Positions 8,701 through 16,723 of a DNA stretch of 62,004 nt are shown here, piece after piece; position 1 is the first letter of the stretch; each line of letters starts with the position of its first letter. Location of the stretch: assembly GCF_007992435.1 (NCBI RefSeq), contig NZ_BKAG01000044.1, forward strand, positions 1 to 62,004, given 5' to 3'. The notes beneath the pieces were generated by a model. That model saw only the letters and a program-made list of their open reading frames with translations, was not told the origin of the DNA and did not search any database. This DNA is from Prosthecobacter gellanilyticus (lineage in GTDB: Bacteria; Verrucomicrobiota; Verrucomicrobiia; Verrucomicrobiales; Verrucomicrobiaceae). A program made the position numbers and the translations under genes.

Positions 8701-11636
8701 CCCTGGACTACACGGTGAGCAGCTCCAAGTCCTGGGCGACGGTTTCAGCCGACTCCGGCAGCACTTCTGGAGAGCCGGACCCGATCACGGTGACGATCGA
8801 TGTGGCGAAGCTGAAGGCGGGTCTGAACTCGGCACGAGTGACGGTGAAGGCCAATGGTGTGTCGGAGTACTTTGACATCAATCTGACCGTGCTGCCGGGA
8901 GCGAGCGTGCCTCTGCATACGGCCGTGGACTATGGCACGAACACGAGCTGGAACAGCTTTACCATGCCCACAAATCCCAGTGCGGCATGGTTTGGCCAGG
9001 CGGCGGATGCCTTCGACAAAACAGACTGCGCGCGCAGCGGCACGGGCGTGGCTGACAATGGCGTCAGCATCCTGTCCCTGGCCACGGTGACGGGCCCATG
9101 CGCAGTCTCCTTTTACTGGCGCACGGACTGTGAGGCTGGCTATGACCGGCTGGCCTTCTTTGACGGAGCGACGGAGGTGACCAGCATCAGCGGGCAGGAT
9201 CCGAGCTGGAAGCAGTTCACCTACAATGCCGGATCTGGCACTCACAACATCTGCTGGCAGTACATCAAGGACGGCAGCCAGTCCCGTGGTCTGGACTGTG
9301 GCTTTGTGGACAAGATCGTGCTCGACTTCAAAGCACCGAAACTGCAGGTCTCCACGTCCTTGCTGCTGGGCACAGGGATCGCCGGTGGTTCTCCTGGCGG
9401 GCCTTCCTTCCAGATCAGCAACACCGGCGCAGGCACGCTGAACTATGTGATCAGCGCCGACCAGACCTGGATCAAGCCAGCAGTCACGAAGGGCACCGCC
9501 ATGGCGGAGACTGACACGATCGGGGTCAGCTTTGACGCACGCTCCCTCTCCCCTGGGGTGCACTATGGCGCCATCACCGTGACGGGTGCCTCGGCAGGCA
9601 GCCACACGATCGGGGTGTCTTTGACCCTGGGGGCCAGCACGGCTCCTGCGGTGAGCTTTGAGTCCGGCAAGGCTTATCTCCAGGCCTTCAGCAAGACGAC
9701 GCTGCCGACTGCGGCGGAGGGCTGGGGCTTCTACTCCAGTGACGAAGGCCGGATCTCCATTGTGGCAGGCGCTCTGCGCATGGATGACAAGGTGACGGGC
9801 AGCCTGCACTCTCTGAATGAGGCCATCCTGAACGTGAATCTGGCTGGTAAAACCGGTGTGATGATGAGCTTCAGCTACCGGCAGAGCAATGAAGAGCCGC
9901 ACCCGATGCCGGAAAGCTACACCGGCCACTACAATGGTGACGGCGTGAGCATCAGCGCGGACGGCATCACCTGGTACACGGTGGACCATCTGCTGAACAC
10001 CGACGGCAATGCCACGATCCGCATCGTGGATCTGGATGCCGCGGCAACCCTGGCCGGTCTGACCTACAACAGCAGCTTCAAGATCAAGTTCCAGCAGTAT
10101 GACGACTGCCCCTGGGGCTCCGATGGTGCAGAATTTGACGCTTTGTTTGTGGCTGCGGTGACCCAGGATGACGACCATGGGAACCGCTTTGACCGGGCCA
10201 CGGTGATCTCACCGGGCAGCAGCACGAACGGCAAGATCGAGGTGGCGGGAGACCAGGACATGTTCTGCTTCACGCTGGCCCAGCAGTCGGCTTTCACCAT
10301 CGTGACCACAGGCGGCACGGACACCTACGGCGAGCTCTATGATGGCGGTGGAAACCTGATGCTCTCCAACAATGACGGGGTCGGGAAGAACTTCCTCATC
10401 AGCCGCACCCTGGACCCGGGCACCTACTACGTGAGCGTGCGCGGCAATAATGGTGCCAAGGGTCTGTACACGCTGGTCACCAACTCGCGTGTGAACGCAG
10501 CGGTGCCCTCTCTGACACTGCCTCCAGATGACTGGGCGATTCAGACCATGAACCCCTTCATCCCGACCGGGCCTGGTGTGAGCTATGCGATGAGCGCGAG
10601 CGGCCTGCTGCAGCATGGCCATGGCGAGACGCTGGTGGTGAACGGTGCCATGAACGTGAAGGTGACGGGCAACAGGTCCTTCTCCGGCAAGGTCACCTGG
10701 GAGGGTGTGGCGCATCCCGTGACGGGCGCCTTTGATGCGGGTGACACGGGCATCGCGACTGGCACGGTGACGCGAAAAAATGCGTCCTCCCTGAGCTACA
10801 TGCTGAGATACCACAGCCGGAATGGGGCTGAATCTGAGTGGCGCCTGATCGGCACCGTGACGGATGGGGTGACGACGGAGACGGCCATCCTGCTGGAGGA
10901 CTACAACTGGAATGCCCAGGCGCTGGTGGGGACCTACTCCATCGCCGTGCCAGGGGTGAACAATGGCAGCACGCTGGAGCCACAAGGCGCGGGCTACGGC
11001 ACGCTGACGGTCAGCAAAACGGGGGATGCCATCCTGGCCATGACCCTGCCGGACAACACCACCTGCTCGCTGGCCATCCCGGTGACCAACGTGGCGGCGG
11101 GTGGTCAGCCGGAGATCAGCTTTTACATGCCGATCGGCACCGGGTTCTTCGCCGGGGAGATGCAGTTCCGTGACATCGCGGACACGAGTGATCTTGATGG
11201 CCGGGTGAGCTGGCGCAAACCGGCGGATTCGAAGAACACTTACTATCCTTCGGGCTTCCATCTGAACCGCCGGATCCTGGGCAGCAAGTTTGTCCCGGTC
11301 GCAGCAGGAGCCACCCCCCAGATAGGGCAGGACCTTCAGCTCAAGCCCAACGTCACCTCAGCCATCGCCAAGTTCTTTGGCAGCGACCTGCCTTACATCC
11401 CTGGAAACCTGCGACTGGTGAGCTGGACCAATCAGGACAAGCTGAGTTCCCAGTTTACCGGGGAAACTTGGACCTACTCCTACACTCCAAGCAAAGTGCT
11501 GATCTCCGGCAGCTACAAGCACGCGGCCACCCTGACCACGGGGAACTTTGGCGGGGTGATCTTGCAGAAGCAGCGGAAGGTCGCTGGATTCCTGAAGGGC
11601 AATTTCCAGACGGGACTCTTTTACATGGAGCCGTGA
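5769..11636 (+). CDS. Secreted multidomain S8 (subtilisin-like) protease
   Basis: A 1955-aa exported serine protease. A signal peptide (MKKLYLPLLVLSGASLL) is followed by an Ala/Gly/Pro-rich low-complexity stretch to about residue 120. The subtilase domain carries D240 (GEWDGG), H270 (DHSTHVAG) and S502 (NGTSMATP). A post-catalytic beta-sandwich like that of KP-43-type subtilases follows (about 580-700). Next come three BACON-like Ig domains (about 707-810, 946-1042, 1190-1290) alternating with two WFGQ-type beta-sandwich modules (about 813-943 and 1046-1188), a further module, and a PPC domain (about 1467-1573). The last 380 or so residues are Gly-rich beta strands ending in GGVILQKQRKVAGFLKGN. 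I chose ATG 5769 because the signal peptide starts there; GTG 5751 is an in-frame alternative. It is a single gene, probably for extracellular protein degradation. Confidence 0.93.
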   Translation: MKKLYLPLLVLSGASLLTYSWFAAAPDAGDEGVKAGATAHKAGKVAGVAPGAAGAQGSQMPATPAGQAQVPSAGVNGPVGAGGGAATSQVVATPTISMPPAAGSSAALAAGAGSAQGQRMIRMEDFNPEKALASGNWYHPDLPEDQVRARMVEYLSNKAMAEKRRAVNWAKEAGMPVRTELPGGGVSEIMSLDADGTPVYYTTNNVQLAKSLQTDLVRNTSPYSVNGSNGTGRFNIGEWDGGSARATHASLKGRVTQKEGTITLSDHSTHVAGTMIASDFYPGLQGMAPSAGVLSYDFNNDLAEMTAEAQTTAALGAKVLVSNHSYGANCGWVGNQYWGNWLELEDRKFGRYEAKSVLIDSLCLNSPYYQPFFSAGNDRNNTAPNTGGTFQRFHATTGGVIFQNNAQVYNPATHPGSDFQKGGYDTIPSFSGSKNVITVGAVTDALDSAGNRSLAASSIAQFSGWGPTDDGRIKPDIVAVGVNVLSASSAGDNMQTSMNGTSMATPGACGSAILLQELYADNFSGVAMRASTLKALILHSADDMGAAGPDYTFGWGMMNTKRAADVIRAHKGSPINNHMMEDALTTTEPSKSYSFAWNGIGPIRVTICWTDPAGTAELGLNTTTAKLVNDLDLRVTGPGGTTMPYILDPANPGTAATRGDNVRDNVEQVYIEAPTSGTYTVTVNHKGTLNDVNGRQNFSLVHEGLRSDAPVIRLSSQLLTFTTSPSSSPDFYSFTLQNVGVKPLNYSISDNASWLHVNPTSGSANNGETDTIFLGFTTTTLVSGVYTGRVFVTAPGAAPAELEVRLTVTGNTVPLAQAIDVVDAVSSSGSAPWFGQTAMAHDSVDAARSAPVKDNLDTAFSLTVQGPGELTYWWKVDSEATDKLKFEIGTTPKHEISGNQDWAQMTVAIPAGSQKLTWRYKKDGSTSSGADAGWVDEIRYVQNTARLTLSQNRVDLVTPLGQNPVPFSFNVLNEGDGTLDYTVSSSKSWATVSADSGSTSGEPDPITVTIDVAKLKAGLNSARVTVKANGVSEYFDINLTVLPGASVPLHTAVDYGTNTSWNSFTMPTNPSAAWFGQAADAFDKTDCARSGTGVADNGVSILSLATVTGPCAVSFYWRTDCEAGYDRLAFFDGATEVTSISGQDPSWKQFTYNAGSGTHNICWQYIKDGSQSRGLDCGFVDKIVLDFKAPKLQVSTSLLLGTGIAGGSPGGPSFQISNTGAGTLNYVISADQTWIKPAVTKGTAMAETDTIGVSFDARSLSPGVHYGAITVTGASAGSHTIGVSLTLGASTAPAVSFESGKAYLQAFSKTTLPTAAEGWGFYSSDEGRISIVAGALRMDDKVTGSLHSLNEAILNVNLAGKTGVMMSFSYRQSNEEPHPMPESYTGHYNGDGVSISADGITWYTVDHLLNTDGNATIRIVDLDAAATLAGLTYNSSFKIKFQQYDDCPWGSDGAEFDALFVAAVTQDDDHGNRFDRATVISPGSSTNGKIEVAGDQDMFCFTLAQQSAFTIVTTGGTDTYGELYDGGGNLMLSNNDGVGKNFLISRTLDPGTYYVSVRGNNGAKGLYTLVTNSRVNAAVPSLTLPPDDWAIQTMNPFIPTGPGVSYAMSASGLLQHGHGETLVVNGAMNVKVTGNRSFSGKVTWEGVAHPVTGAFDAGDTGIATGTVTRKNASSLSYMLRYHSRNGAESEWRLIGTVTDGVTTETAILLEDYNWNAQALVGTYSIAVPGVNNGSTLEPQGAGYGTLTVSKTGDAILAMTLPDNTTCSLAIPVTNVAAGGQPEISFYMPIGTGFFAGEMQFRDIADTSDLDGRVSWRKPADSKNTYYPSGFHLNRRILGSKFVPVAAGATPQIGQDLQLKPNVTSAIAKFFGSDLPYIPGNLRLVSWTNQDKLSSQFTGETWTYSYTPSKVLISGSYKHAATLTTGNFGGVILQKQRKVAGFLKGNFQTGLFYMEP

Positions 11637-11663
11637 TGATCGGACGTAGGATGACCGTGTCTC

Positions 11664-11685
11664 GCCTCGCCTGATGAGGCGAGGC
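11664..11685. terminator. Hairpin between convergent protease and truA genes
   Basis: GCCTCGCCT at 11664-11672 pairs perfectly with AGGCGAGGC at 11677-11685 around a 4-base loop, 27 bases after the protease stop. There is no T-tract, so it may be an mRNA 3'-end stabiliser or a REP-like hairpin rather than a classical terminator. Confidence 0.4.
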
Positions 11686-11775
11686 TGGTCGACCTCTCGC
11701 AGGCGAAGGACAGCGAGGGGTGCATGGTCTAGGGTGGGAAGCTCGTGAAGGACGAGCGGCCTTCGACACGCTCGC

Positions 11776-12618
11776 CTACGTGGAGGCGTTTTCGGGATAC
11801 TTGACGCTGACGAGGTAGAGGCCGCAGGAGGGGGCGGTTTGGTTGCTCTGGAGGCCATGGGGGTTCTCCAGGAGGTCGGTGAGCCAGTCGGGGTTGGCGC
11901 GGCCACGGGAGATGTGCATGAGGGTGCCGACGATCATGCGGACCATTTTGTAGAGGAAGCCATCGCCCTCGAACTCAAGCTCCAGAACATCGCCAAGGTC
12001 CCGGAGCTCGGCGCGGTGGATGGTGCGGGTGGTTTTCTCTGGAAGTGCCCGGCGCTGGGTTTCGGGGAGGTCACCACGGTTGGCGGAGAGGCGGACGAAA
12101 TTATGGGTGCCGACGAGGTGCTGGAGGCCAGCGCGCAGGGCCTCGATATCCAGGGGGCCGTGGATGTGCCAGGCGCGGTCGGCCTCAAACGGGGAAAGGA
12201 GGCGCGGGCGCCAGATGCGGTAGCGGTAGACCTTGCCGATGGCATCAAAGCGGCAGTGGAAGGTGGGCTCGGCCACGGTGGCCTCAGTGATGCGGATGCT
12301 GAGGGGCAGGCAGGCATTGAGGGCATTGCACCAGGCCTCAGCGCTCATGCGGACGGTCTCCGGGACATCGCAATGGGCCACTTGGCCGAGGGCGTGCACG
12401 CCGGCATCTGTGCGACCGCTGCCCTGGACGAGCGCTTGGACCCCCACGGCGCGGCGGATCGCGGTATTGAGCTCGTTTTGCACGCCACCGCCGCCGGTCT
12501 GGCTCTGCCAGCCGCGCCAGGGGGTGCCGCAGTAGGCCACGGTGAGGCGCAGGCGCTTGAAACCCGGGGCCACGGCATGGTGGAGGCCGAGCCTACTTTC
12601 GGCGTCGCTTCGGCTCAT
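11776..12618 (-). CDS. truA: tRNA pseudouridine(38-40) synthase
   Basis: Converts uridines 38-40 of the tRNA anticodon arm to pseudouridine in the cytoplasm. The catalytic aspartate lies in GSGRTDAGVHA, and the family motifs RYRI, FVRLSANRG and FLYKMVRMIVGTL follow in order. The length of 280 aa is usual. The start ATG 12618 overlaps the end of ruvX by 26 bases, suggesting translational coupling. A later start is possible because the first 18 or so residues precede the conserved core (FKRLRLTVAYCGT). It is cotranscribed with ruvX on the minus strand and converges with the protease gene. Confidence 0.94.
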   Translation of the reverse strand: MSRSDAESRLGLHHAVAPGFKRLRLTVAYCGTPWRGWQSQTGGGGVQNELNTAIRRAVGVQALVQGSGRTDAGVHALGQVAHCDVPETVRMSAEAWCNALNACLPLSIRITEATVAEPTFHCRFDAIGKVYRYRIWRPRLLSPFEADRAWHIHGPLDIEALRAGLQHLVGTHNFVRLSANRGDLPETQRRALPEKTTRTIHRAELRDLGDVLELEFEGDGFLYKMVRMIVGTLMHISRGRANPDWLTDLLENPHGLQSNQTAPSCGLYLVSVKYPENAST

Positions 12619-13084
12619 CGGTCCACTGGAAGTCGTAGGCGGCGTCCGGGAGCAGATAGCCCTCGGGACCGCGCTGGTTGTTCAGATAGTCCTGCAGGAT
12701 CACCACGGCGGCGAGCTGGTCGATAACCTGGTCACGCTCCTTTTTGCCGGTGATGCCGGAGCGGGAGAGGGAGGCCTCTGCCTCCACGGAGGAGAGGCGC
12801 TCGTCCACGTACTCGATGGGGACGCCGTGATCGAGGGCCTTGCTGAGGGTGGTGCCGAACTTTTCCACGCGCTCGGCGGCCTCGCCGCGCTGGCCGCTCA
12901 TGTGAAAGGGCATGCCGATGACGATCTTGGTGATGTGCTTTTCCCGGACGATGCGGGTGATTTCCCGCACCGCCTCGTGCTGGGCATCCACGGTCTTCAG
13001 CGGGCTGGCGACGAGCTCCATCTCGTCACTCAGGGCGAGTCCGATGCGCACGGTTCCGTGGTCGATGGCGAGGATGCGGGGCAT
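12593..13084 (-). CDS. ruvX: RuvX/YqgF-type RNase H-fold nuclease
   Basis: Member of the essential YqgF family, described as a putative Holliday-junction resolvase and, in E. coli, as an enzyme in 16S rRNA 5'-end processing. RNase H-fold acidic residues are visible: D8 in LAIDHGT, the DERLS motif at 94-98 and D122 in VIDQLAAVVIL. At 163 aa it is slightly longer than the usual 140, with a basic tail EPKRRRK. The start follows a perfect 14-bp T6CGA6 palindrome, and no Shine-Dalgarno is present. It overlaps truA and diverges from serA. Confidence 0.92.
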   Translation of the reverse strand: MPRILAIDHGTVRIGLALSDEMELVASPLKTVDAQHEAVREITRIVREKHITKIVIGMPFHMSGQRGEAAERVEKFGTTLSKALDHGVPIEYVDERLSSVEAEASLSRSGITGKKERDQVIDQLAAVVILQDYLNNQRGPEGYLLPDAAYDFQWTDEPKRRRK

Positions 13085-13176
13085 TTTTTCGAAAAAAGAC
13101 GGTCTGAATGCACCTTTTACCGGGCAAGGCCGCCCTTGCCACTTTTAAAACATGACCTAGCCTGCGCGCCCCTTTT

Positions 13177-14787
13177 ATGGCCCAGAAGTTTAAAATCCTC
13201 ATCGCCGGTAACAACGACCCTATCTCGAGCAAAGGCATCGAACTCCTCCAGGCGGAGTCCTCCTTTGACGTCGTGGTGAACATGAACCTCAAGGAAGAGG
13301 CTGCGATGATCGAGGCCTCCCGCGACGTGCACGCCATCATCGTGCGCTCCGGCGCCAAGGTGACCGCGAAGGTCTTTGACGCCGCCACGAACCTGAAAGT
13401 CATCGGCCGTGCCGGTGTGGGCGTGGACAACATCGACGTGCCGGTGGCCTCCAAGCGCGGCGTGGTGGTGATGAACACCCCCGGCGGCAATACCATCTCC
13501 ACGGCGGAGCAGGCCTTCACCCTCATGATGGCGCTGAGTCGCAAGACCCCCCAGGCGCACGCGACGATCGTGAGCGGCAAGTGGGACCGCAAGAGCTTCC
13601 AGGGCACGGAAGTGTATGGCAAGACGCTGGTGGTGCTCGGCATGGGCCGCATCGGCGCCGAGTTCGCCAAGCGCGCGAAGGCCTTTGGCATGAGCGTGGT
13701 GGCCTATGACCCTTACCTTTCCAAGAACCGCGCTGACAGCCTCGGCGTGACGCTTTGTGAGGACCTCGACGCAGCGATCGTGCAGGCGGACTACATCACC
13801 ATGCACATGCCGCTGACGCCTGAGACGAAGCACATGATCAATGCGAAGCGTCTGGCCAGCCTGAAGAAGAGCTGCCGCATCATCAACTGCGCCCGTGGCG
13901 GTCTCATCGATGACGCCGCACTTGCGCAGGCTTTGACGGACGGCACCATCTCCGGTGCTGCACTGGACGTCTTTGAAACCGAGCCGCCACCGGCTGACTA
14001 CCCGCTGCTGAAGGCCCCGAACACGGTCTTCACCCCGCACCTCGGTGCCAGCACGGAAGAAGCTCAGGAGAACGTCGGCATCGAGATCGCGGAAGTGATC
14101 AAGGCTCACCTCCTCCTTGGCACGGTCGTGAACGCGGTGAACATGCCGAATGTGGATCCGAAGGTGCTGAACGAGATCGGACCTTTCCTGAAGTTCGGTG
14201 AGCTGCTGGGCCGTCTGGTCTCCCAGATCGCTCCTGCCCGCTCGAACGTCGTCAGCATCAACTACAGCGGCAAGGTGGGCAGTGGTGACACCACGCTCAT
14301 CTCCCGTGCCGTGCTCAAGGGCTTCCTCGAGCGCGCCGTGGGTGCGGAGCAGGTAAACTATATCAACGCCAACGGCGTGGCTGAAAACCTGGGCCTGCGC
14401 TTCACGGAAAGCCGCCTGCCTGAAGCGAATCTCTTCACCGACCTGATCGAAGTCCAGGCCAGCAATGGCAGCGAGACCGCCAGCATCGCCGGCACCTTCT
14501 TCGCCGGTGAGCCGCGCATCGTGAAGGTGAATGAGCGCCACATCGAGACCCGTCCGGAAGGCACCCTGCTGCTCATCGAGAACCAGGACCGCCCGGGCAT
14601 GATCGCCGCCTACAGCAGCATCCTCGGCAAGAACCAGGTGAACATCGCTGACATGTCCCTGAGCCGTAACAAGGAAGGCGGCACCGCCCTGACCTTGCTC
14701 ACGCTCGACTCCTGCCCTTCCCCAGAAGTGCTGGCCGAGCTGGAGAAAGTCCCCGGCATTGTGCGCGTGCATTGCGTGACGGTTTGA
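13177..14787 (+). CDS. serA: D-3-phosphoglycerate dehydrogenase
   Basis: First enzyme of serine biosynthesis, oxidising 3-phosphoglycerate to 3-phosphohydroxypyruvate with NAD. The NAD-binding GMGRIG is at residues 155-160, and the catalytic region contains CARGGLIDD and the PHLGASTEEAQENVG segment. An intervening ASB domain and a C-terminal ACT domain (LLLIENQDRPGMIAAYSSIL) make this the 530-aa long form, often serine-sensitive. ATG 13177 follows a CCCCTTTT tract without a Shine-Dalgarno. The gene is monocistronic: divergent from ruvX, with an intrinsic terminator directly after it. Confidence 0.97.
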   Translation: MAQKFKILIAGNNDPISSKGIELLQAESSFDVVVNMNLKEEAAMIEASRDVHAIIVRSGAKVTAKVFDAATNLKVIGRAGVGVDNIDVPVASKRGVVVMNTPGGNTISTAEQAFTLMMALSRKTPQAHATIVSGKWDRKSFQGTEVYGKTLVVLGMGRIGAEFAKRAKAFGMSVVAYDPYLSKNRADSLGVTLCEDLDAAIVQADYITMHMPLTPETKHMINAKRLASLKKSCRIINCARGGLIDDAALAQALTDGTISGAALDVFETEPPPADYPLLKAPNTVFTPHLGASTEEAQENVGIEIAEVIKAHLLLGTVVNAVNMPNVDPKVLNEIGPFLKFGELLGRLVSQIAPARSNVVSINYSGKVGSGDTTLISRAVLKGFLERAVGAEQVNYINANGVAENLGLRFTESRLPEANLFTDLIEVQASNGSETASIAGTFFAGEPRIVKVNERHIETRPEGTLLLIENQDRPGMIAAYSSILGKNQVNIADMSLSRNKEGGTALTLLTLDSCPSPEVLAELEKVPGIVRVHCVTV

Positions 14788-14809
14788 GGCCCGTAGTCAG
14801 GTAACTTTG

Positions 14810-14846
14810 ACGAGCGTCGGCCATGCAGGCTGACGCTCGTTTTTTG
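14810..14846 (+). terminator. Intrinsic terminator of serA
   Basis: ACGAGCGTC (14810-14818) pairs with GACGCTCGT (14832-14840) and is followed by a run of T. It lies 23 bases after the serA stop. Confidence 0.9.
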
Positions 14847-14854
14847 TTGATCCC

Positions 14855-15289
14855 ATGAGTGCCCTCCAACCTGATGCGGAAACAGTGATGGCTGTTCGTC
14901 AAGCCACCGGTCTGGCTGTGATGGAGGCGAAGGAACTGATCCAGACATCTCCGGAACTGGCCCAGCGCGTCCTTGATGGTCACAAGGTTCGCTTTATCAC
15001 GAGGCTGGCGAAACTTCCTGTGGAGCTAAGGGAGAAGATCTTGGAAGCCTCTGATTCGCAGCGCGATGAGCACTTCCTCTGTGACCCGATCGAGAGCGAC
15101 CCCGTGGTGGGTGCGACCATTCGCGAAACGCTGGAACGAGTAGGTTGTGAACTCGAAACTGCGCGTGGACGTTACCAGATGGGATTGTGTCACAGCATCT
15201 GGAGAACAGCGCAGAGTGAGCTTTTGCAAAAGCATGGCATTGTCTGGTACACTCCGGCTCAGATGAATCCGGGTGCTTGTTTCGACTGA
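14855..15289 (+). CDS. Uncharacterised protein with L7/L12-like N-terminal helix
   Basis: A 144-aa protein I cannot assign. Residues 10-31 (ETVMAVRQATGLAVMEAKEL) resemble the C-terminal domain of ribosomal protein L7/L12, in which a VREATGLGLKEAK helix contacts translation factors. The rest (KLPVELREKILEAS and a Cys-containing C-terminus) is unique to me. No signal peptide or membrane segment is visible. The gene begins 9 bases after the serA terminator, and the next gene is an unrelated membrane protein. Its base composition is less GC-rich than its neighbours. Confidence 0.6.
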   Translation: MSALQPDAETVMAVRQATGLAVMEAKELIQTSPELAQRVLDGHKVRFITRLAKLPVELREKILEASDSQRDEHFLCDPIESDPVVGATIRETLERVGCELETARGRYQMGLCHSIWRTAQSELLQKHGIVWYTPAQMNPGACFD

Positions 15290-15358
15290 TGAAGCCAGGC
15301 CCCGCACCACGAACTGGTTGCAATGTCTCGCTGACACAGACTATCGTTCGAGGCACAC

Positions 15359-15775
15359 ATGTTTCGACATCTCGCTCTCATTGCTTTTTTCATCGGAATG
15401 ATCGCCGTGGGTCTGGCAGCGTTTCGCAACAACGTGATCTACGACAAGCCCGTTGCGGCCGCTGATCAGAACCCTTCATGGACCCAACTGGCCTCGGAGG
15501 CCGCCAAGAGGTGGGTCGAGAAGAAAGTGCGCCCGCCTGCTGCACCGCCTTCTGACAAGCGCTTCCTTCCTTTGCACCCTTATGAGATGGTCTACACGGC
15601 GCTGGGTGTGGTGGCGCTTGGAGCGGGTGCCTTCTCATGGTCGCAAAAGAGACACATTCGTCTCTCGGGAGCGGCTGCTGCTCTTGGCATCGTGGCCGTC
15701 GCCTGGGAGTGGGCTTTGATTGGAGTTCTCATCGCGATGGTTCTTCTGCTCATTGCCAATCTAAATCCTAGTTAG
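15359..15775 (+). CDS. Small membrane protein of unknown function
   Basis: A 138-aa product with hydrophobic segments near residues 3-21, 79-92 and 104-135, and a Pro/Lys-rich soluble stretch between the first two. I do not recognise a family. It ends 6 bases before the apbE-like lipoprotein gene on the same strand, so the two may be cotranscribed. Confidence 0.55.
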   Translation: MFRHLALIAFFIGMIAVGLAAFRNNVIYDKPVAAADQNPSWTQLASEAAKRWVEKKVRPPAAPPSDKRFLPLHPYEMVYTALGVVALGAGAFSWSQKRHIRLSGAAAALGIVAVAWEWALIGVLIAMVLLLIANLNPS

Positions 15776-15781
15776 ACTTCG

Positions 15782-16723
15782 ATGGAGACGATCCGGTGCT
15801 TGTCGTGGACCCGCATGGCGATGGCAGCGCTGGTGCTGGCATGCTTGAGCGGATGCCATCTGGATGAAGCTCCCAAGCTCCTCTCCGGCCCCACCATGGG
15901 CACCACGTGGAGTTTGCGGGCTGAGGGGGCTGATGACTCCATCCGGCAGTTGATTCAATCTCATCTCGATCAGCGTGAGGCGGTGCTCTCGCATTGGCGG
16001 AGGGACTCGGCGCTGAGTGCCTTCAATGCTTCGGCCTCCACAGACTGGCAGGCGGTGCCGGTGGAGCTGGTGCAAACTGTCGAGCTTGCGCGGCGCATCG
16101 CGAAGGACACGGAGGGGGTACTTGATATCACGCTCGCGCCGGTGATCGAGGCGTTTGGGTTTGCGCCGAAGCTGCAGGGGGAGTCATTGGAAACCCCGGT
16201 GACTGGCTGGGAGCATCTGAAGTCACGTCTTGATCCCCCAGCGCTGAAGAAAGATGTGCCGCAACTGCGCATCAATGTGGCCAGTGTGACGGAGGGTTTT
16301 GTGATGGATGAATTGGTTAGGCTACTGAAGCAACGGGGCCTTTCCGATTTCCTTCTCGAGGTCGGTGGTGAGGTGGTGGCCATCGGTCATGCGGCGGATG
16401 GAAAGCCCTGGCAGGTGGGTGTGCAGACTCCGAAGGCTGCGCAGGGTGATGCCATGCAAACGCTGCCTCTCATGAACCAATGCATGGCCACCAGTGGCAC
16501 TTACCGGCATAACAAAGACCATGGCAAGAAGAGCCATCTCATCGATCCGCGCACGCTGAAGCCGGTGGAGCATGATCTCGTCTCCGTGACGGTGCTGCAC
16601 GACTCTTGCGCGCTGGCGGATGGCTATGCCACCGCGCTCATGGTGCTGGGACCTGAGCGCGGGCCGGAGATCGCGAAGCGGTTAAATCTTCGCGTCCTTT
16701 GGATCAGCGCCGGGGGCCGGTGA
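15782..16723 (+). CDS. apbE: ApbE-family FAD:protein FMN transferase lipoprotein
   Basis: The ApbE family covalently attaches FMN to a threonine of target flavoproteins (for example Rnf/Nqr subunits) in the periplasm, using FAD. The 313-aa product starts with a lipoprotein signal and lipobox (ALVLACLSGC). Family landmarks are GPTMGTTWSL, FLLEVGGEV, the SGTYRH region, SHLIDPRT and the metal-site region SCALADGYATALMVLG. The usual SAIAKGYA-type lysine motif reads ASVTEGFVMD here, a notable substitution that could affect activity. The C-terminus is short, and its last 42 bases overlap the convergent phosphoesterase gene. No Nqr or Rnf target genes are in the window. Confidence 0.85.
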   Translation: METIRCLSWTRMAMAALVLACLSGCHLDEAPKLLSGPTMGTTWSLRAEGADDSIRQLIQSHLDQREAVLSHWRRDSALSAFNASASTDWQAVPVELVQTVELARRIAKDTEGVLDITLAPVIEAFGFAPKLQGESLETPVTGWEHLKSRLDPPALKKDVPQLRINVASVTEGFVMDELVRLLKQRGLSDFLLEVGGEVVAIGHAADGKPWQVGVQTPKAAQGDAMQTLPLMNQCMATSGTYRHNKDHGKKSHLIDPRTLKPVEHDLVSVTVLHDSCALADGYATALMVLGPERGPEIAKRLNLRVLWISAGGR

